Shown: positions 1 to 7,182, counted from the first letter of the stretch. The stretch is DNA of 15,811 nucleotides from Oribacterium sp. UBA4274 (GCA_002396005.1 DGVW01000119.1:37203-53013); one strand, 5' to 3'. Notes: generated by a model from the sequence alone, not told the origin. A program made the numbers and translations.

Positions 1-135
1 TGCTTCAGTTGCCTCTGTTTCGGCAGCGGCGTTTGCAGCAGCTGCAGTTGTCTCTGCTGTCTTTGATGATCCGCAGGCTGCAAGTGAAGCTGTTGCAAGA
101 ACAGCGGCCATAAGTACTGCAAGATTCTTTTTCAT
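1..135 (-). CDS. Lipoprotein N-terminus (partial), probably a solute-binding protein
   Basis: Only the first 45 codons are inside the window; the gene continues past the left edge. The visible part is a lipoprotein signal peptide: MKKN, a hydrophobic stretch, then the lipobox LAAC with the lipidated cysteine at residue 21, followed by a low-complexity linker rich in Ala, Thr and Glu. The start is fixed by a strong AGGAGG seven bases upstream of the ATG. The layout closely resembles the ABC sugar-binding lipoprotein at 9900-11012, so an extracellular solute-binding protein anchored to the membrane is the likeliest identity. That is inference, because no ligand-binding domain is visible. Two candidate promoters lie upstream at 271-331. 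Confidence 0.8.
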   Translation of the reverse strand, partial: MKKNLAVLMAAVLATASLAACGSSKTAETTAAAANAAAETEATEA

Positions 136-270
136 AACGTCCTCCTCTATAAACCTGATAAATATACGTATGTAAGTGTCACATCTGCCACAATCCTTTT
201 GCGGAGCTGAAATATGTAAAACATACTTTAACAATAAAAATACATCATCAGGTTATAATGATAAAAAATT

Positions 271-300
271 GTATAACCAATGTAATTTGTTCTATGTCAA
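271..300 (-). promoter_or_regulatory. Downstream sigma-A promoter of the left-edge lipoprotein (P2)
   Basis: Read on the minus strand, a perfect -35 box TTGACA (295-300) and TTATAC (271-276) are separated by 18 bp. It begins a few bases below the -10 box of P1, so the two form a tandem pair whose polymerase footprints would overlap. Confidence 0.5.
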
Positions 301-303
301 AAG

Positions 304-331
304 ATTATAGACCTTTATTTTGATAAATCAA
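304..331 (-). promoter_or_regulatory. Upstream sigma-A promoter of the left-edge lipoprotein (P1)
   Basis: Read on the minus strand, TTGATT (326-331) and a perfect TATAAT (304-309) are separated by 16 bp. The only gene downstream is the lipoprotein at the left edge. Confidence 0.55.
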
Positions 332-440
332 GTATTTTTATTCATAAAAATGCAATTTTTGTGGAATAATATGCATAATAGGATGCATAAAACGAATCCA
401 CAGGAAAAATTATGCATGGAGTTATGAATAAAAACTTAAA

Positions 441-1016
441 TCAGATTATATCCTGCAGGAATTTATGTTTTCCATCTACAGACTCAAACACCCTTATCTC
501 ACAATTCTTTGGTTTAGGTCTCCAGTAGATACCGTTTTGTTTATCCATAAGGTATCCGGATAGCGGACGCATGATGCCGCCATGACAGGCGATCAAAACA
601 TTGTCATAGGACTTTCTCTCCAGTTCTTTCAGGAAGGAATGACTTCTTTCAATCATGGAGGCAATAGTCTCTACAGTTTCAGGCGCCGGAAAAAACTCCG
701 GCAGGTACCAGTAAAGCATCATGGGCAGTCCCAGGAGATAGTAGTTTTTGAGTTCGTATCGTCCAAAGTCGGCTTCTATAAGTCGTTCATCGATGATTAT
801 CTCAGAAGGATCTACATTACCTACTATGGAACCGGTGGTGATGGCTCTTGAAAGAGGGCTTGCATAAACCGCATCAAATTTTATGTTTCCTATCTTTTCT
901 CTTGCTGTTTTTGCCTGCTGTATACCGGTTTCGTTGAGAGGTTCATCGGTTCTGCCCTGCATAAGGTGCTGTTTGTTGTAGCGGGTCTGCCCGTGCCGGG
1001 CTATCCATATTTTCAT
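441..1016 (-). CDS. Histidine phosphatase (phosphoglycerate mutase-like) family protein
   Basis: This 191-residue cytoplasmic protein belongs to the histidine phosphatase superfamily. The phosphorylated histidine is in the N-terminal RHG motif (Arg7, His8, Gly9), the second phosphate-binding Arg57 is in SPLSRA, the acid/base glutamate is probably Glu81 in RLIEADFG, and the second catalytic His145 is in ACHGG. The length matches the small single-domain phosphatases of the family (CobC, PhoE and similar); the substrate cannot be read from sequence. It is the last gene of the trp unit, 13 bases after trpG, with a GGAG ribosome binding site eight bases before the ATG. It is therefore presumably transcribed under the tryptophan T-box. 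No role for such an enzyme in tryptophan synthesis is established, so its link to the pathway is open. Confidence 0.88.
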   Translation of the reverse strand: MKIWIARHGQTRYNKQHLMQGRTDEPLNETGIQQAKTAREKIGNIKFDAVYASPLSRAITTGSIVGNVDPSEIIIDERLIEADFGRYELKNYYLLGLPMMLYWYLPEFFPAPETVETIASMIERSHSFLKELERKSYDNVLIACHGGIMRPLSGYLMDKQNGIYWRPKPKNCEIRVFESVDGKHKFLQDII

Positions 1017-1029
1017 ATCAGTGCTCCAA

Positions 1030-1614
1030 TCACATCTTGGTACGTGTTAATGCAATGAAATTGCTCAGTATCTTCTCTCCTTCCGGTGTCAGGATGGATT
1101 CAGGGTGGAACTGGACGCCGTAGACATTACGTATACGGTCTTCAACTGCCATGACCTCACCATCGAGAGTTACTCCGCTGATCTTTAAATCTGTTTCAGT
1201 CAGAGTCTCTGCCACAACCGCAAGAGAGTGATATCTTGCAACTTTGATGTATTCCGGAAGTCCTTTGAAAAGAGGACTTTCACAGTCAAGTCTCGTGTCT
1301 GACTGCTTTCCGTGCATAAGCTGTTTCGCGTAACTAACGTGAGCTCCATAGACCATACATATGGCCTGTTCACCGAGGCAGACACCAAGTATAGGAATCT
1401 CACCACGAAGCTCCCGTATCACCTCTGGGCAAATGCCCGCGTCTTCAGGTCGTCCCGGCCCCGGCGAGATGATGATGCCGGAAGGTGACATATCCCGGAT
1501 CTCCGAAACAGTATATACATCATTTCGTATGACTTTGAGATCCGGCTCCAGGCTTCCGAGCATCTGATATAGATTATAAGTAAAGCTGTCGTAATTATCT
1601 ATAAGAAGAATCAT
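1030..1614 (-). CDS. trpG: Anthranilate synthase component II, glutamine amidotransferase
   Basis: This class I glutamine amidotransferase of 194 residues hydrolyses glutamine and passes ammonia to TrpE to make anthranilate from chorismate. The N-terminus MILLIDNYDSFTYNL is typical of TrpG/PabA. The nucleophile is Cys79 in GVCLGEQ, where Glu replaces the more usual His of GVCLGHQ. The rest of the triad is His170 and Glu172 in FHPES, and the oxyanion motif PGPG is at 51-54. TrpG and PabA cannot be told apart by sequence alone, and in some Firmicutes one subunit serves both synthases. The tryptophan T-box upstream and the neighbouring TrpE argue for trpG. The ATG starts one base after the trpE stop codon, with GGAGGTGATC lying inside the end of trpE, so the two are translationally coupled. 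Confidence 0.93.
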   Translation of the reverse strand: MILLIDNYDSFTYNLYQMLGSLEPDLKVIRNDVYTVSEIRDMSPSGIIISPGPGRPEDAGICPEVIRELRGEIPILGVCLGEQAICMVYGAHVSYAKQLMHGKQSDTRLDCESPLFKGLPEYIKVARYHSLAVVAETLTETDLKISGVTLDGEVMAVEDRIRNVYGVQFHPESILTPEGEKILSNFIALTRTKM

Positions 1615-1615
1615 A

Positions 1616-3073
1616 TTAGATCACCTCCGACTGTTTTAATGCATTTACCACTGCTGCCGCCTTGTTGATACACTCCTGATATTCATTTTCAGGGACAGAA
1701 TCTGCAACTATTCCGGCGCCGCTTCTGATAAACACTTTACCGTTTTTCTTGTAAGCTATGCGGATGGCGATGCACAGATCCAGATTTCCGCTCAGGTCTA
1801 TATATCCGATTCCGCCGCCATAGATACCGCGTTTGTTGTTCTCCAGGTCGTTAATGAGCTGGCAGGCTCTCAGTTTTGGCGCTCCTGACAGTGTACCTGC
1901 AGGCAGTATGGAACCGACGGCATCCAATGCATCACAGTCCTCTCTTATCTCACCGCGTACAGTTGATCCTATATGCATTACATGTGAATATCTCTGTATC
2001 TCATGATATTTCTCAACTTTCACGGTTCCGAACCTGCTTATGCGGCCGATATCATTACGACCGAGATCTACCAGCATGTTGTGTTCCGCAAGTTCTTTTT
2101 CGTCCTGAAGCAGTTCTTCTTCGAGATGTTTGTCCTCTTCTTCTGTTTTTCCTCGAGGTCTTGTTCCTGCAAGGGGGAAGGTATGTAGTACTCCGTCTTC
2201 AAGCTTTACCAGAGTTTCCGGTGAAGCTCCGGCAACCTCAAGATCTGCACTTGAAAAATAGAACATATATGGTGAAGGATTGAGGGTTCGCAAAACACGG
2301 TAGGTATTGAGCAGTGTTCCTGTGTAATCAGCTTCCATACGGTTTGACAGAACTATCTGGAAAATGTCTCCTTCATGGATATAGTGCTGCGCTTTTTTTA
2401 CCATATCGCAGAAATGTTCCTTATCGAAATAAGGTTTTACTTCACTTAAAAGGCGCCCCGGTTCATCTTGTTTAGGAGTTCCGGTTTTCAGGAGCTTTTC
2501 CAGGTTCTCTATCTCGCGCTCTGCATTGTGATAAGCACTTTCACCTCCGGCAAGCTCTGCATCTACGATTATGACGATCTTCTGTTTCAGGTTGTCAAAG
2601 GCTATGACCTTGTCAAAAAGCATCAGGTCAATGTCATTAAAATGCTCTGTATCTTCGGCATCGAGATTGAGGGAAGGCTCGTAATATTTCAGGTAATCAT
2701 AGGAAAAGTAGCCCACCAGACCTCCGGTGAAGGAAGGAAGTCCGGGAATCTTCGGCATTTTATATTCTGAAAGTATCTGGCGGATATAGTCGTAAGGACG
2801 ATCGGTCTTAATGCTTAGTCCGCCAGCTTTGAATACTCCGTTCAGACAAGTGATCTCCATCTTCGGATTCAGGCCTATAAATGTATAGCGTCCCCATTTT
2901 TCGCGGTTCTCAACAGATTCCAGCATAAATACATGATTGGACACACTTTTAAGGATTCTGAGAGCGGTGATGGGGGTGAGAAAATCCGAAAGTATTTCTT
3001 TGGCAACCGGGATGTACTTGTAGCGGTTGTCATTCTGGTAGGTTCTAACTGTCTCGTAACTAGGAAATGCCAT
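1616..3073 (-). CDS. trpE: Anthranilate synthase component I
   Basis: This 485-residue chorismate-utilising enzyme converts chorismate and ammonia (from TrpG) to anthranilate, the committed step of tryptophan synthesis. The N-terminal domain has the LESVE motif (51-55) and NPSPYM (265-270), which form the tryptophan feedback site in the family. The C-terminal chorismate-binding domain shows RYSHVMHI (361-368), PAGTLSGAPK (391-400), YGGGIGY (418-424) and the metal-binding region GAGIVADS (452-459). PabB enzymes typically lack this PAGTLSGAPK form. The ATG at 3073 is chosen because AGGAGG lies six bases upstream. The frame stays open for 34 more codons, but those bases are the T-box terminator. 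Transcription is controlled by the T-box at 3112-3400. It is the first gene of trpE-trpG-phosphatase, and no other trp gene follows in this window. Confidence 0.96.
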   Translation of the reverse strand: MAFPSYETVRTYQNDNRYKYIPVAKEILSDFLTPITALRILKSVSNHVFMLESVENREKWGRYTFIGLNPKMEITCLNGVFKAGGLSIKTDRPYDYIRQILSEYKMPKIPGLPSFTGGLVGYFSYDYLKYYEPSLNLDAEDTEHFNDIDLMLFDKVIAFDNLKQKIVIIVDAELAGGESAYHNAEREIENLEKLLKTGTPKQDEPGRLLSEVKPYFDKEHFCDMVKKAQHYIHEGDIFQIVLSNRMEADYTGTLLNTYRVLRTLNPSPYMFYFSSADLEVAGASPETLVKLEDGVLHTFPLAGTRPRGKTEEEDKHLEEELLQDEKELAEHNMLVDLGRNDIGRISRFGTVKVEKYHEIQRYSHVMHIGSTVRGEIREDCDALDAVGSILPAGTLSGAPKLRACQLINDLENNKRGIYGGGIGYIDLSGNLDLCIAIRIAYKKNGKVFIRSGAGIVADSVPENEYQECINKAAAVVNALKQSEVI

Positions 3074-3111
3074 ATTGTCCTCCTTTATTAGCTCGCTTGG
3101 GTATATATAAT

Positions 3112-3149
3112 AAAAAACCCTGGCAGAATCATAACAGATTCTGCCAGGG
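3112..3149 (-). terminator. T-box attenuator terminator of trpE
   Basis: A perfect 13-bp stem (3149-3137 pairing with 3130-3118) with a six-base loop TGTTAT is followed on the minus strand by six T (3117-3112). Its 5' arm begins with the same CCCTG that completes the antiterminator, so the two folds exclude each other. Confidence 0.95.
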
Positions 3150-3400
3150 ACGATTAAACTTATTCGCGGTGCCACCCTGCTTCACATACTATGTGCGCTT
3201 TGCGAGATACCAACATATCTCCGGCTACTAACGTAAGCCTTACGTCACAGGATACTCAGCAGTCATATAAAAATACATCAATACTGTTTCTGCTTTTCAT
3301 TGTGCCCTTAGCGGTCCATTTGCCATGCTGTTTTCTGCCGGATTCTCACCATCGCCGACTCTCTGTGGGAGCATACATAGTTTTATCTCCGCTTCAACGG
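3112..3400 (-). promoter_or_regulatory. Tryptophan-specific T-box riboswitch leader
   Basis: The trpE leader has all the main T-box parts, read on the minus strand. The Stem I base pairs AGCGG (3393-3389) with CCGCT, next to a specifier loop carrying UGG (3318-3316), the tryptophan codon. The distal part has the conserved GGUGAGAAUCCGGC-like segment. A hairpin GAGATA/TATCTC (3221-3204) lies in the Stem III region. The T-box AGGGTGGCACCGCG (3178-3165) includes the bulge UGGC, complementary to a tRNA end GCCA and so matching a discriminator base G, as bacterial tRNA-Trp has. CAGGG (3179-3175) can pair with CCCTG (3149-3145) as the antiterminator, excluding the terminator. Uncharged tRNA-Trp should therefore let transcription into trpEG. 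Confidence 0.95.
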
Positions 3401-3421
3401 TTTAGATATTAAATTAGTTGT

Positions 3422-3450
3422 ATTTTAAGGTTGGTTTAAGGTGCTGTCAA
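3422..3450 (-). promoter_or_regulatory. Sigma-A promoter of the trp unit
   Basis: Read on the minus strand, TTGACA (3445-3450), a 17-bp spacer and TAAAAT (3422-3427) form a near-consensus promoter. The predicted start near 3415 lies just upstream of T-box Stem I. No repressor site is visible, so control probably rests on the T-box. Confidence 0.85.
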
Positions 3451-3522
3451 CAGGGTTAAGGCATATAAGATATGGATATAATACATGTGTGGTATGAAGT
3501 AAATATATGTCGGTTTTATCAG

Positions 3523-4494
3523 TTAAGCCTTGAAGGAAACATTTCCGGAATCCTCATTTTCATCTGAAAAGAGTTTTCCGTAGTGAGATTTTCTTTTAGC
3601 CTGCTCGACTTTTCTTGCTTCCGGAGACGATTTAGCCTGTTCTGTGGATTCGTAAATTTTTGTCTTGAAAACAGAACTGTCAGTAGATTCGTTAGTTTTA
3701 GTTTTTAAAACAGAACTGTCAGTAGTTTTATCATCTTTTTCAGGTTCATCGGCTTGCTGTAAAGATACAGAGGCATCTTCAGATTTGTCATCTTCTGCAA
3801 TGTCTTCTGTCTTTCCGGCATTGCGCAGTTCTTCCTCCCGGGCTTCCAGGATTTCCTTTTCAGCCTTATGCTTCTCTGCTTCTGTAGGAAGTTTTCCGTA
3901 CTCGCCTTTGTCCACATATTTTGAAAATACTTCCTGCTTTTTCATGAGCTTTCTGTATTCAGAAACGCAAACGGACATTTTGGCAGATTCCGGTATATGA
4001 GGATTATTGGTGACAGCATTAACCTTACTGAGGGCAGCATTGGCCTCTTCTGTGACAACACGCTGCGCTTCTTCTTTGGTTTTGGCAGTTTTCAGCTTCT
4101 TTTCAAAACTCTTTATCTCATCTTTCTCGGCCTTTATGGACTGGTATAACTGAGGGTCTTTACTCTTTATGTATTCCATCTCATCCGGAGACAGATTCTG
4201 CCCATACATGGCTTTAGTTCTTATGTCGGACAGTTTTTGGTCAGAGTTGTTGTTTTTCTCATGTTCCTTATAAGTTTCGATGATTTTCTGAGATTCGTCA
4301 CGCAGCATGTCGCGGATAACGTCCGAAGTTTTCTGCCGTGAGCGAGTGGACGGTGCCGGTTGTCCCGAAATCGGTTCTTTTGATTTGAAATCACCGGTAC
4401 GTTCCCGATTTTCCCATTTCTGCTTTAACTTCCGGGTTTTCTGATAGTTTCCGACTGTTCCGTACTGTGTAAAAAAGGATATATTTATACTCAT
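3523..4494 (-). CDS. Hypothetical charged helical protein with 13-residue tandem repeats
   Basis: I do not recognise this 323-residue protein. It has no signal peptide or membrane segment. The N-terminus MSINISFFTQYG is followed by a basic, disordered-looking stretch to about residue 55, then a long, strongly charged helical region (about 57-225) containing LSPDEMEYIKSKDP (101-114) and Lys/Glu-rich, coiled-coil-like segments. A low-complexity acidic tail carries two copies of a 13-residue repeat (258-270 and 271-283), each starting TDSSV, which is also a 39-bp DNA repeat. The start at 4494 is chosen because GGGAG lies six to ten bases upstream; an ATG at 4551 in the same frame has no comparable site and adds a 19-residue N-terminus unlike the rest. 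It appears to be a single-gene unit. A weak sigma-D-like -10 box lies about 100 bases upstream. Confidence 0.75.
   Translation of the reverse strand: MSINISFFTQYGTVGNYQKTRKLKQKWENRERTGDFKSKEPISGQPAPSTRSRQKTSDVIRDMLRDESQKIIETYKEHEKNNNSDQKLSDIRTKAMYGQNLSPDEMEYIKSKDPQLYQSIKAEKDEIKSFEKKLKTAKTKEEAQRVVTEEANAALSKVNAVTNNPHIPESAKMSVCVSEYRKLMKKQEVFSKYVDKGEYGKLPTEAEKHKAEKEILEAREEELRNAGKTEDIAEDDKSEDASVSLQQADEPEKDDKTTDSSVLKTKTNESTDSSVFKTKIYESTEQAKSSPEARKVEQAKRKSHYGKLFSDENEDSGNVSFKA
3668..3725 (-). repeat. Two-copy 39-bp tandem repeat inside the hypothetical gene
   Basis: The 19-base sequence aaaacagaactgtcagtag occurs at 3668-3686 and 3707-3725, a 39-bp period that equals 13 codons and keeps the frame. 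The bases between the copies are similar but not identical, so this is a short in-frame duplication that has diverged. Confidence 0.85.
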
Positions 4495-4594
4495 ACTGTA
4501 CTCCCTTCTCCATGGGCATGAGGATAATGCAGTCGTTCCATCGACTGTCATAAAAAGGACACAATATCCCGAATCACAACGTTCTCATAATCAT

Positions 4595-4602
4595 ATATCG
4601 GC
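4595..4602 (-). promoter_or_regulatory. Possible sigma-D (FliA-type) -10 element
   Basis: GCCGATAT on the minus strand matches seven of eight bases of the flagellar sigma-factor -10 consensus GCCGATAA, about 100 bases before the hypothetical gene. The expected -35 TAAA is poor here (TCTA at a 14-base spacing), so this is a weak candidate. No clear sigma-A promoter was seen in the same 130-base gap. Confidence 0.2.
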
Positions 4603-4661
4603 AAAATATCAGAAAATAGAACCTCATATAGAAAGAAAAATATACTCCTGTAGAAGATCGT

Positions 4662-4687
4662 AAAAAAGAGATGCTGCCTTGTCAGCA
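4662..4687 (-). terminator. Weak terminator candidate after the carboxylesterase
   Basis: A 5-bp stem TGCTG/CAGCA (4687-4683 with 4676-4672) with a six-base loop overlaps the carboxylesterase stop codon and is followed, after four bases, by six T on the minus strand. The stem is short and the spacing to the T run is poor, so some read-through is likely. Confidence 0.35.
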
Positions 4688-6301
4688 GTAGTACTTAGTC
4701 AGGAAGTATGTTCTGTCCCAATCCACGATGCGGTTCACGGCGTCTTTGTCAGGGTGGATATCAAACTCATCAAAGACCATCACCTGTTTGTTTTCAATGT
4801 CATAGAGCGGCCATTCATGTGCCTTGCCATCAGGAGCAAGGTCAGCGCTTAAAGAAGGATTACCGGTCTTTGCAAATTGGATCCACATCTTGCGAAGGGT
4901 CTTTGAGAAGGTCTCGTCAAAGGCTCTTCCTGTGTCTGCGGACATTTCCGGATGATTGAAGACGGATGCAAGCTCTAAGGCATGACCACATTTCATGACA
5001 GGATCCGGAGACTCCGGGGTGAAATAATAGGTGTAGGATTTGCCCCCGGCCATTGTCTGGAGTTCTGAAAGTCTGATGGAAGGTGCATTGAACCAGCTCT
5101 GGCTCAGAAGACTGCAATTCGGCTCATAGGCTGCTTCAGGAACATCCTTACAGAAACTTTCCACCAGTTCTTTTTCATTTTCTGTGAGTCTCGAAACCAG
5201 CTTCTCTTTTCGTCCGGCTGCCCATTTTACAAAATTATCTACACCAAAGCCTACCACGAAGAAATTCATCTCATCCTTGTTGCAGCCCTGAAGGAAGGCA
5301 ATGTCTTTTACCGCGCCGTTTGCATAAGCTTTCCACGGCTCCAGAGGCAGATGGATTCCGTCTCTTTCAGGAAACTGACGTAAGGTAATGACGGAGGACG
5401 CCTCAAAAAGCTTTTCTGCATCCACAGCCAGAAGTTCTTTGACGGTCGTGCAGCCTAAGTGTTTCATCAATTCATCTGTGCAGGCGATGCCATCCTCGGT
5501 AGACCTCGTGAGGTTAGGTGTTCCGCTCTCTGCTATAACCCGCTTAAAATACTTATGGGAGCCTTCCAGAAGTGGCAGCATGGTGCAGCTTCCGGCACCG
5601 GCTGATTCGCCAAAGATAGTAACATTGTCAGGATCACCACCAAAGAAGGCGATGTTTTCATTGACCCATTTAAGAGCCATCAATTGATCCAGCAGTCCCA
5701 GATTCTGAGCATCAGGGTAATCCTTGCCGTCAGGCAGGTGTGACAGGTGCAGGAAACCGAAGACACCGAGACGGTATGCGATTGTTACTATAATGACATC
5801 CGGATTCTCGTTCAGTAAATTGGTGCAGTCAAACATCGGGTCGACAGTTCCGCCTGCTTCAAAGGCACCACCGTGAATCCATACCATGACAGGCTTTTTT
5901 TCAGTATCCGTCGTATCAGGTTTCCACACGTTCAGGTACAGGCAGTCTTCATCCAGATAGAAAAGGGAACCTACTTCCAGGGATGCATTACCATAGGAGC
6001 TTTTTGCATTATAATAAGCCTCGTAAATGCCATCATCCGGAACAACGTCAACCGGTGCTTTCCAGCGCAGATTTCCTACCGGCTGTTTACCGACAAAAGG
6101 GATACCTTTATAAGTTATGACATTGTCACTTTTCTTACCGACGAATGTTCCGTTCTTGCACTTGACTGCAAGTGTTTTGTCATAGCTGTCATCTGTGATC
6201 TTGTGGTTGATACCATACAGAGCTCTTAACGCAGCCCTCCCGGCTTCTAATGCGGCTGCCTGATCTTGGATGGCGTTATTCGCGTTGTTGCTGTCACTCA
6301 T
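4682..6301 (-). CDS. Carboxylesterase, type B (COesterase family)
   Basis: This 539-residue alpha/beta hydrolase of the type-B carboxylesterase/lipase family hydrolyses carboxylic esters; the natural substrate is unknown. Family features in order are GIPFVGKQPVGNLRWKAP (66-83), the EDCLYLNVW block (118-126), the oxyanion motif HGG (143-145), the nucleophile Ser233 in GESAG (231-235), the probable acid Glu344 in CNKDEMNFF, and the catalytic His440 in CGHALELASVF. The length is typical. There is no signal peptide, so the enzyme should be cytoplasmic, and about 44 residues precede the usual start of the fold. The ATG has AGGAGG ten bases upstream. It stands alone between the bioY terminator and the hypothetical gene. 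Processing of imported acylated or esterified sugars is possible but not shown. Confidence 0.93.
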   Translation of the reverse strand: MSDSNNANNAIQDQAAALEAGRAALRALYGINHKITDDSYDKTLAVKCKNGTFVGKKSDNVITYKGIPFVGKQPVGNLRWKAPVDVVPDDGIYEAYYNAKSSYGNASLEVGSLFYLDEDCLYLNVWKPDTTDTEKKPVMVWIHGGAFEAGGTVDPMFDCTNLLNENPDVIIVTIAYRLGVFGFLHLSHLPDGKDYPDAQNLGLLDQLMALKWVNENIAFFGGDPDNVTIFGESAGAGSCTMLPLLEGSHKYFKRVIAESGTPNLTRSTEDGIACTDELMKHLGCTTVKELLAVDAEKLFEASSVITLRQFPERDGIHLPLEPWKAYANGAVKDIAFLQGCNKDEMNFFVVGFGVDNFVKWAAGRKEKLVSRLTENEKELVESFCKDVPEAAYEPNCSLLSQSWFNAPSIRLSELQTMAGGKSYTYYFTPESPDPVMKCGHALELASVFNHPEMSADTGRAFDETFSKTLRKMWIQFAKTGNPSLSADLAPDGKAHEWPLYDIENKQVMVFDEFDIHPDKDAVNRIVDWDRTYFLTKYYC

Positions 6302-6456
6302 TTAAAAACCCTCCTGTTCTGTAACATGTTTTCATAAAAAAGATGTAAAAATCAGATTCATACAGAGGTCTGCAGAACCCCATGTCTGCATGTCATATCG
6401 ACAAGGTTAATGCATATATAATTTTTATCTTTATCTATAATAGAGTTTACTGTACT
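6302..6456. other. Intergenic region upstream of the carboxylesterase
   Basis: This stretch must hold the carboxylesterase promoter, because the bioY terminator precedes it. I found no hexamer pair close enough to consensus to name. It contains an AT-rich block (6404-6456) and two copies of gtctgca (6368-6374 and 6384-6390), 16 bp apart. Confidence 0.4.
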
Positions 6457-6483
6457 AAAAAAGCCAAGCTTGACGCTTGGCTT
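6457..6483 (-). terminator. Intrinsic terminator of bioY
   Basis: A perfect 9-bp stem AAGCCAAGC/GCTTGGCTT (6483-6475 with 6469-6461) with a five-base loop runs directly into four more T on the minus strand (6460-6457). It lies 15 bases after the bioY stop codon. Confidence 0.92.
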
Positions 6484-6497
6484 GGTACTCAGAAAAT

Positions 6498-7097
6498 TTA
6501 TGCTGCACTTGCAACATTGATGAGATGTGCCTGATACAGAGTATGTTTAAGAGCAGGTCCCAGAACGAGTATAAGTACATTTTTTAGTATCGTTGTAGGT
6601 ATAAACGGAATCACACATCCTGCAAGAGCTGCACCCAATGAATTGTGTGTCATGGCCATAAACCAGACGGTTCCGATACCATAGTTCACGAGGTTTCCGA
6701 GGATGATACCGAGAAGTACGATGCCATAGTAAGTGATCGATCTCTGAACACCATCTTTGTCATGGGAAAACTTAACTGCCAGCTCATCAAAGAGTCCTGC
6801 TGCAAATGCTATAAACGGAAATGAGATGATGAATCCGCCTGTGACACCCAGAACAGAACCAAGGCCTCCTTTAAGTCCTGTGAAAACAGGCATGCCTACA
6901 GCACCCAAAAGCACGTATATAAGTGCTGAGGTGAAACCACGTTTACTTCCGAGAACTATACCTGCAACCGGAATGATAAATGTCTGAAGAGTCATCGGTA
7001 CTCCACCCGGAAGCGGGATGTTGAACTGACTCACTATTGCAATTACTGCTGTAAAAAGTGCGATGAGGCACAGGTCCAATGTTTTGTTGCTTCTCAT
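6498..7097 (-). CDS. bioY: Biotin ECF transporter substrate-binding protein BioY
   Basis: This 199-residue membrane protein is the biotin-specific S component of an energy-coupling factor transporter. The family motif GGVPMTLQTF is at 31-40, and the loop VFTGLKGGLGSVLGVTGGF is at 71-89. About six hydrophobic segments are present, and Lys172 in the last region matches a conserved position. No ATPase or EcfT gene is adjacent, so it probably uses a shared EcfAA'T module encoded elsewhere (a group II arrangement). The start has a GGGGGAT ribosome binding site. It is a single-gene unit between its own promoter with a BirA-type operator (7183-7236) and a terminator (6457-6483), so it should be repressed when biotin is sufficient. 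Confidence 0.95.
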   Translation of the reverse strand: MRSNKTLDLCLIALFTAVIAIVSQFNIPLPGGVPMTLQTFIIPVAGIVLGSKRGFTSALIYVLLGAVGMPVFTGLKGGLGSVLGVTGGFIISFPFIAFAAGLFDELAVKFSHDKDGVQRSITYYGIVLLGIILGNLVNYGIGTVWFMAMTHNSLGAALAGCVIPFIPTTILKNVLILVLGPALKHTLYQAHLINVASAA

Positions 7098-7182
7098 AAT
7101 GATCCCCCTGTTGTTACTTGTATGACGAGAGTGTCAAAAAAATCACCACTCACTGATTAACGTCAACACACTACAATATGGA

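Larger units (their letters stand above)
136..440. other. AT-rich intergenic region with tandem promoters
   Basis: This 305-base stretch separates the lipoprotein from the histidine phosphatase gene, and I see no coding potential in it. It holds two promoter-like elements reading toward the lipoprotein (271-331), a perfect 8-bp AT-only inverted repeat with a 2-base loop (334-351), and three ATGCAT palindromes in 47 bp (371-376, 383-388, 412-417). No convincing terminator follows the phosphatase stop codon: the AT hairpin has no GC pairs and no U tract after it. The leader from the promoters to the lipoprotein ATG would be roughly 130-165 nt. Confidence 0.6.

Noticed and set aside
334..351. 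AT-only hairpin as a terminator of the trp unit
   Set aside because: The 8-bp stem has no GC pairs, a two-base loop and no U tract after it on the minus strand.
1030..3073. Aminodeoxychorismate synthase (pabA/pabB) as the identity of the pair
   Set aside because: The tryptophan T-box, the LES and NPSPYM feedback motifs and the PAGTLSGAPK form all favour anthranilate synthase.
3074..3175. 34-codon upstream extension of trpE in the same frame
   Set aside because: It lies inside the T-box terminator and its U tract and has no ribosome binding site; the ATG at 3073 has AGGAGG at proper spacing.
3191..3412. Open frame on the plus strand across the trp leader
   Set aside because: It coincides with the structured T-box RNA on the other strand and has no ribosome binding site or recognisable product.
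4495..4551. 19-codon upstream extension of the hypothetical gene
   Set aside because: The ATG at 4494 has a good GGGAG site, while the upstream ATG has none and the added residues have a different composition.
5873..6229. 118-codon plus-strand frame inside the carboxylesterase
   Set aside because: It is an antisense shadow of a well-supported gene. The same holds for the other plus-strand frames inside trpE, the ATPase, the symporter and the AraC gene.
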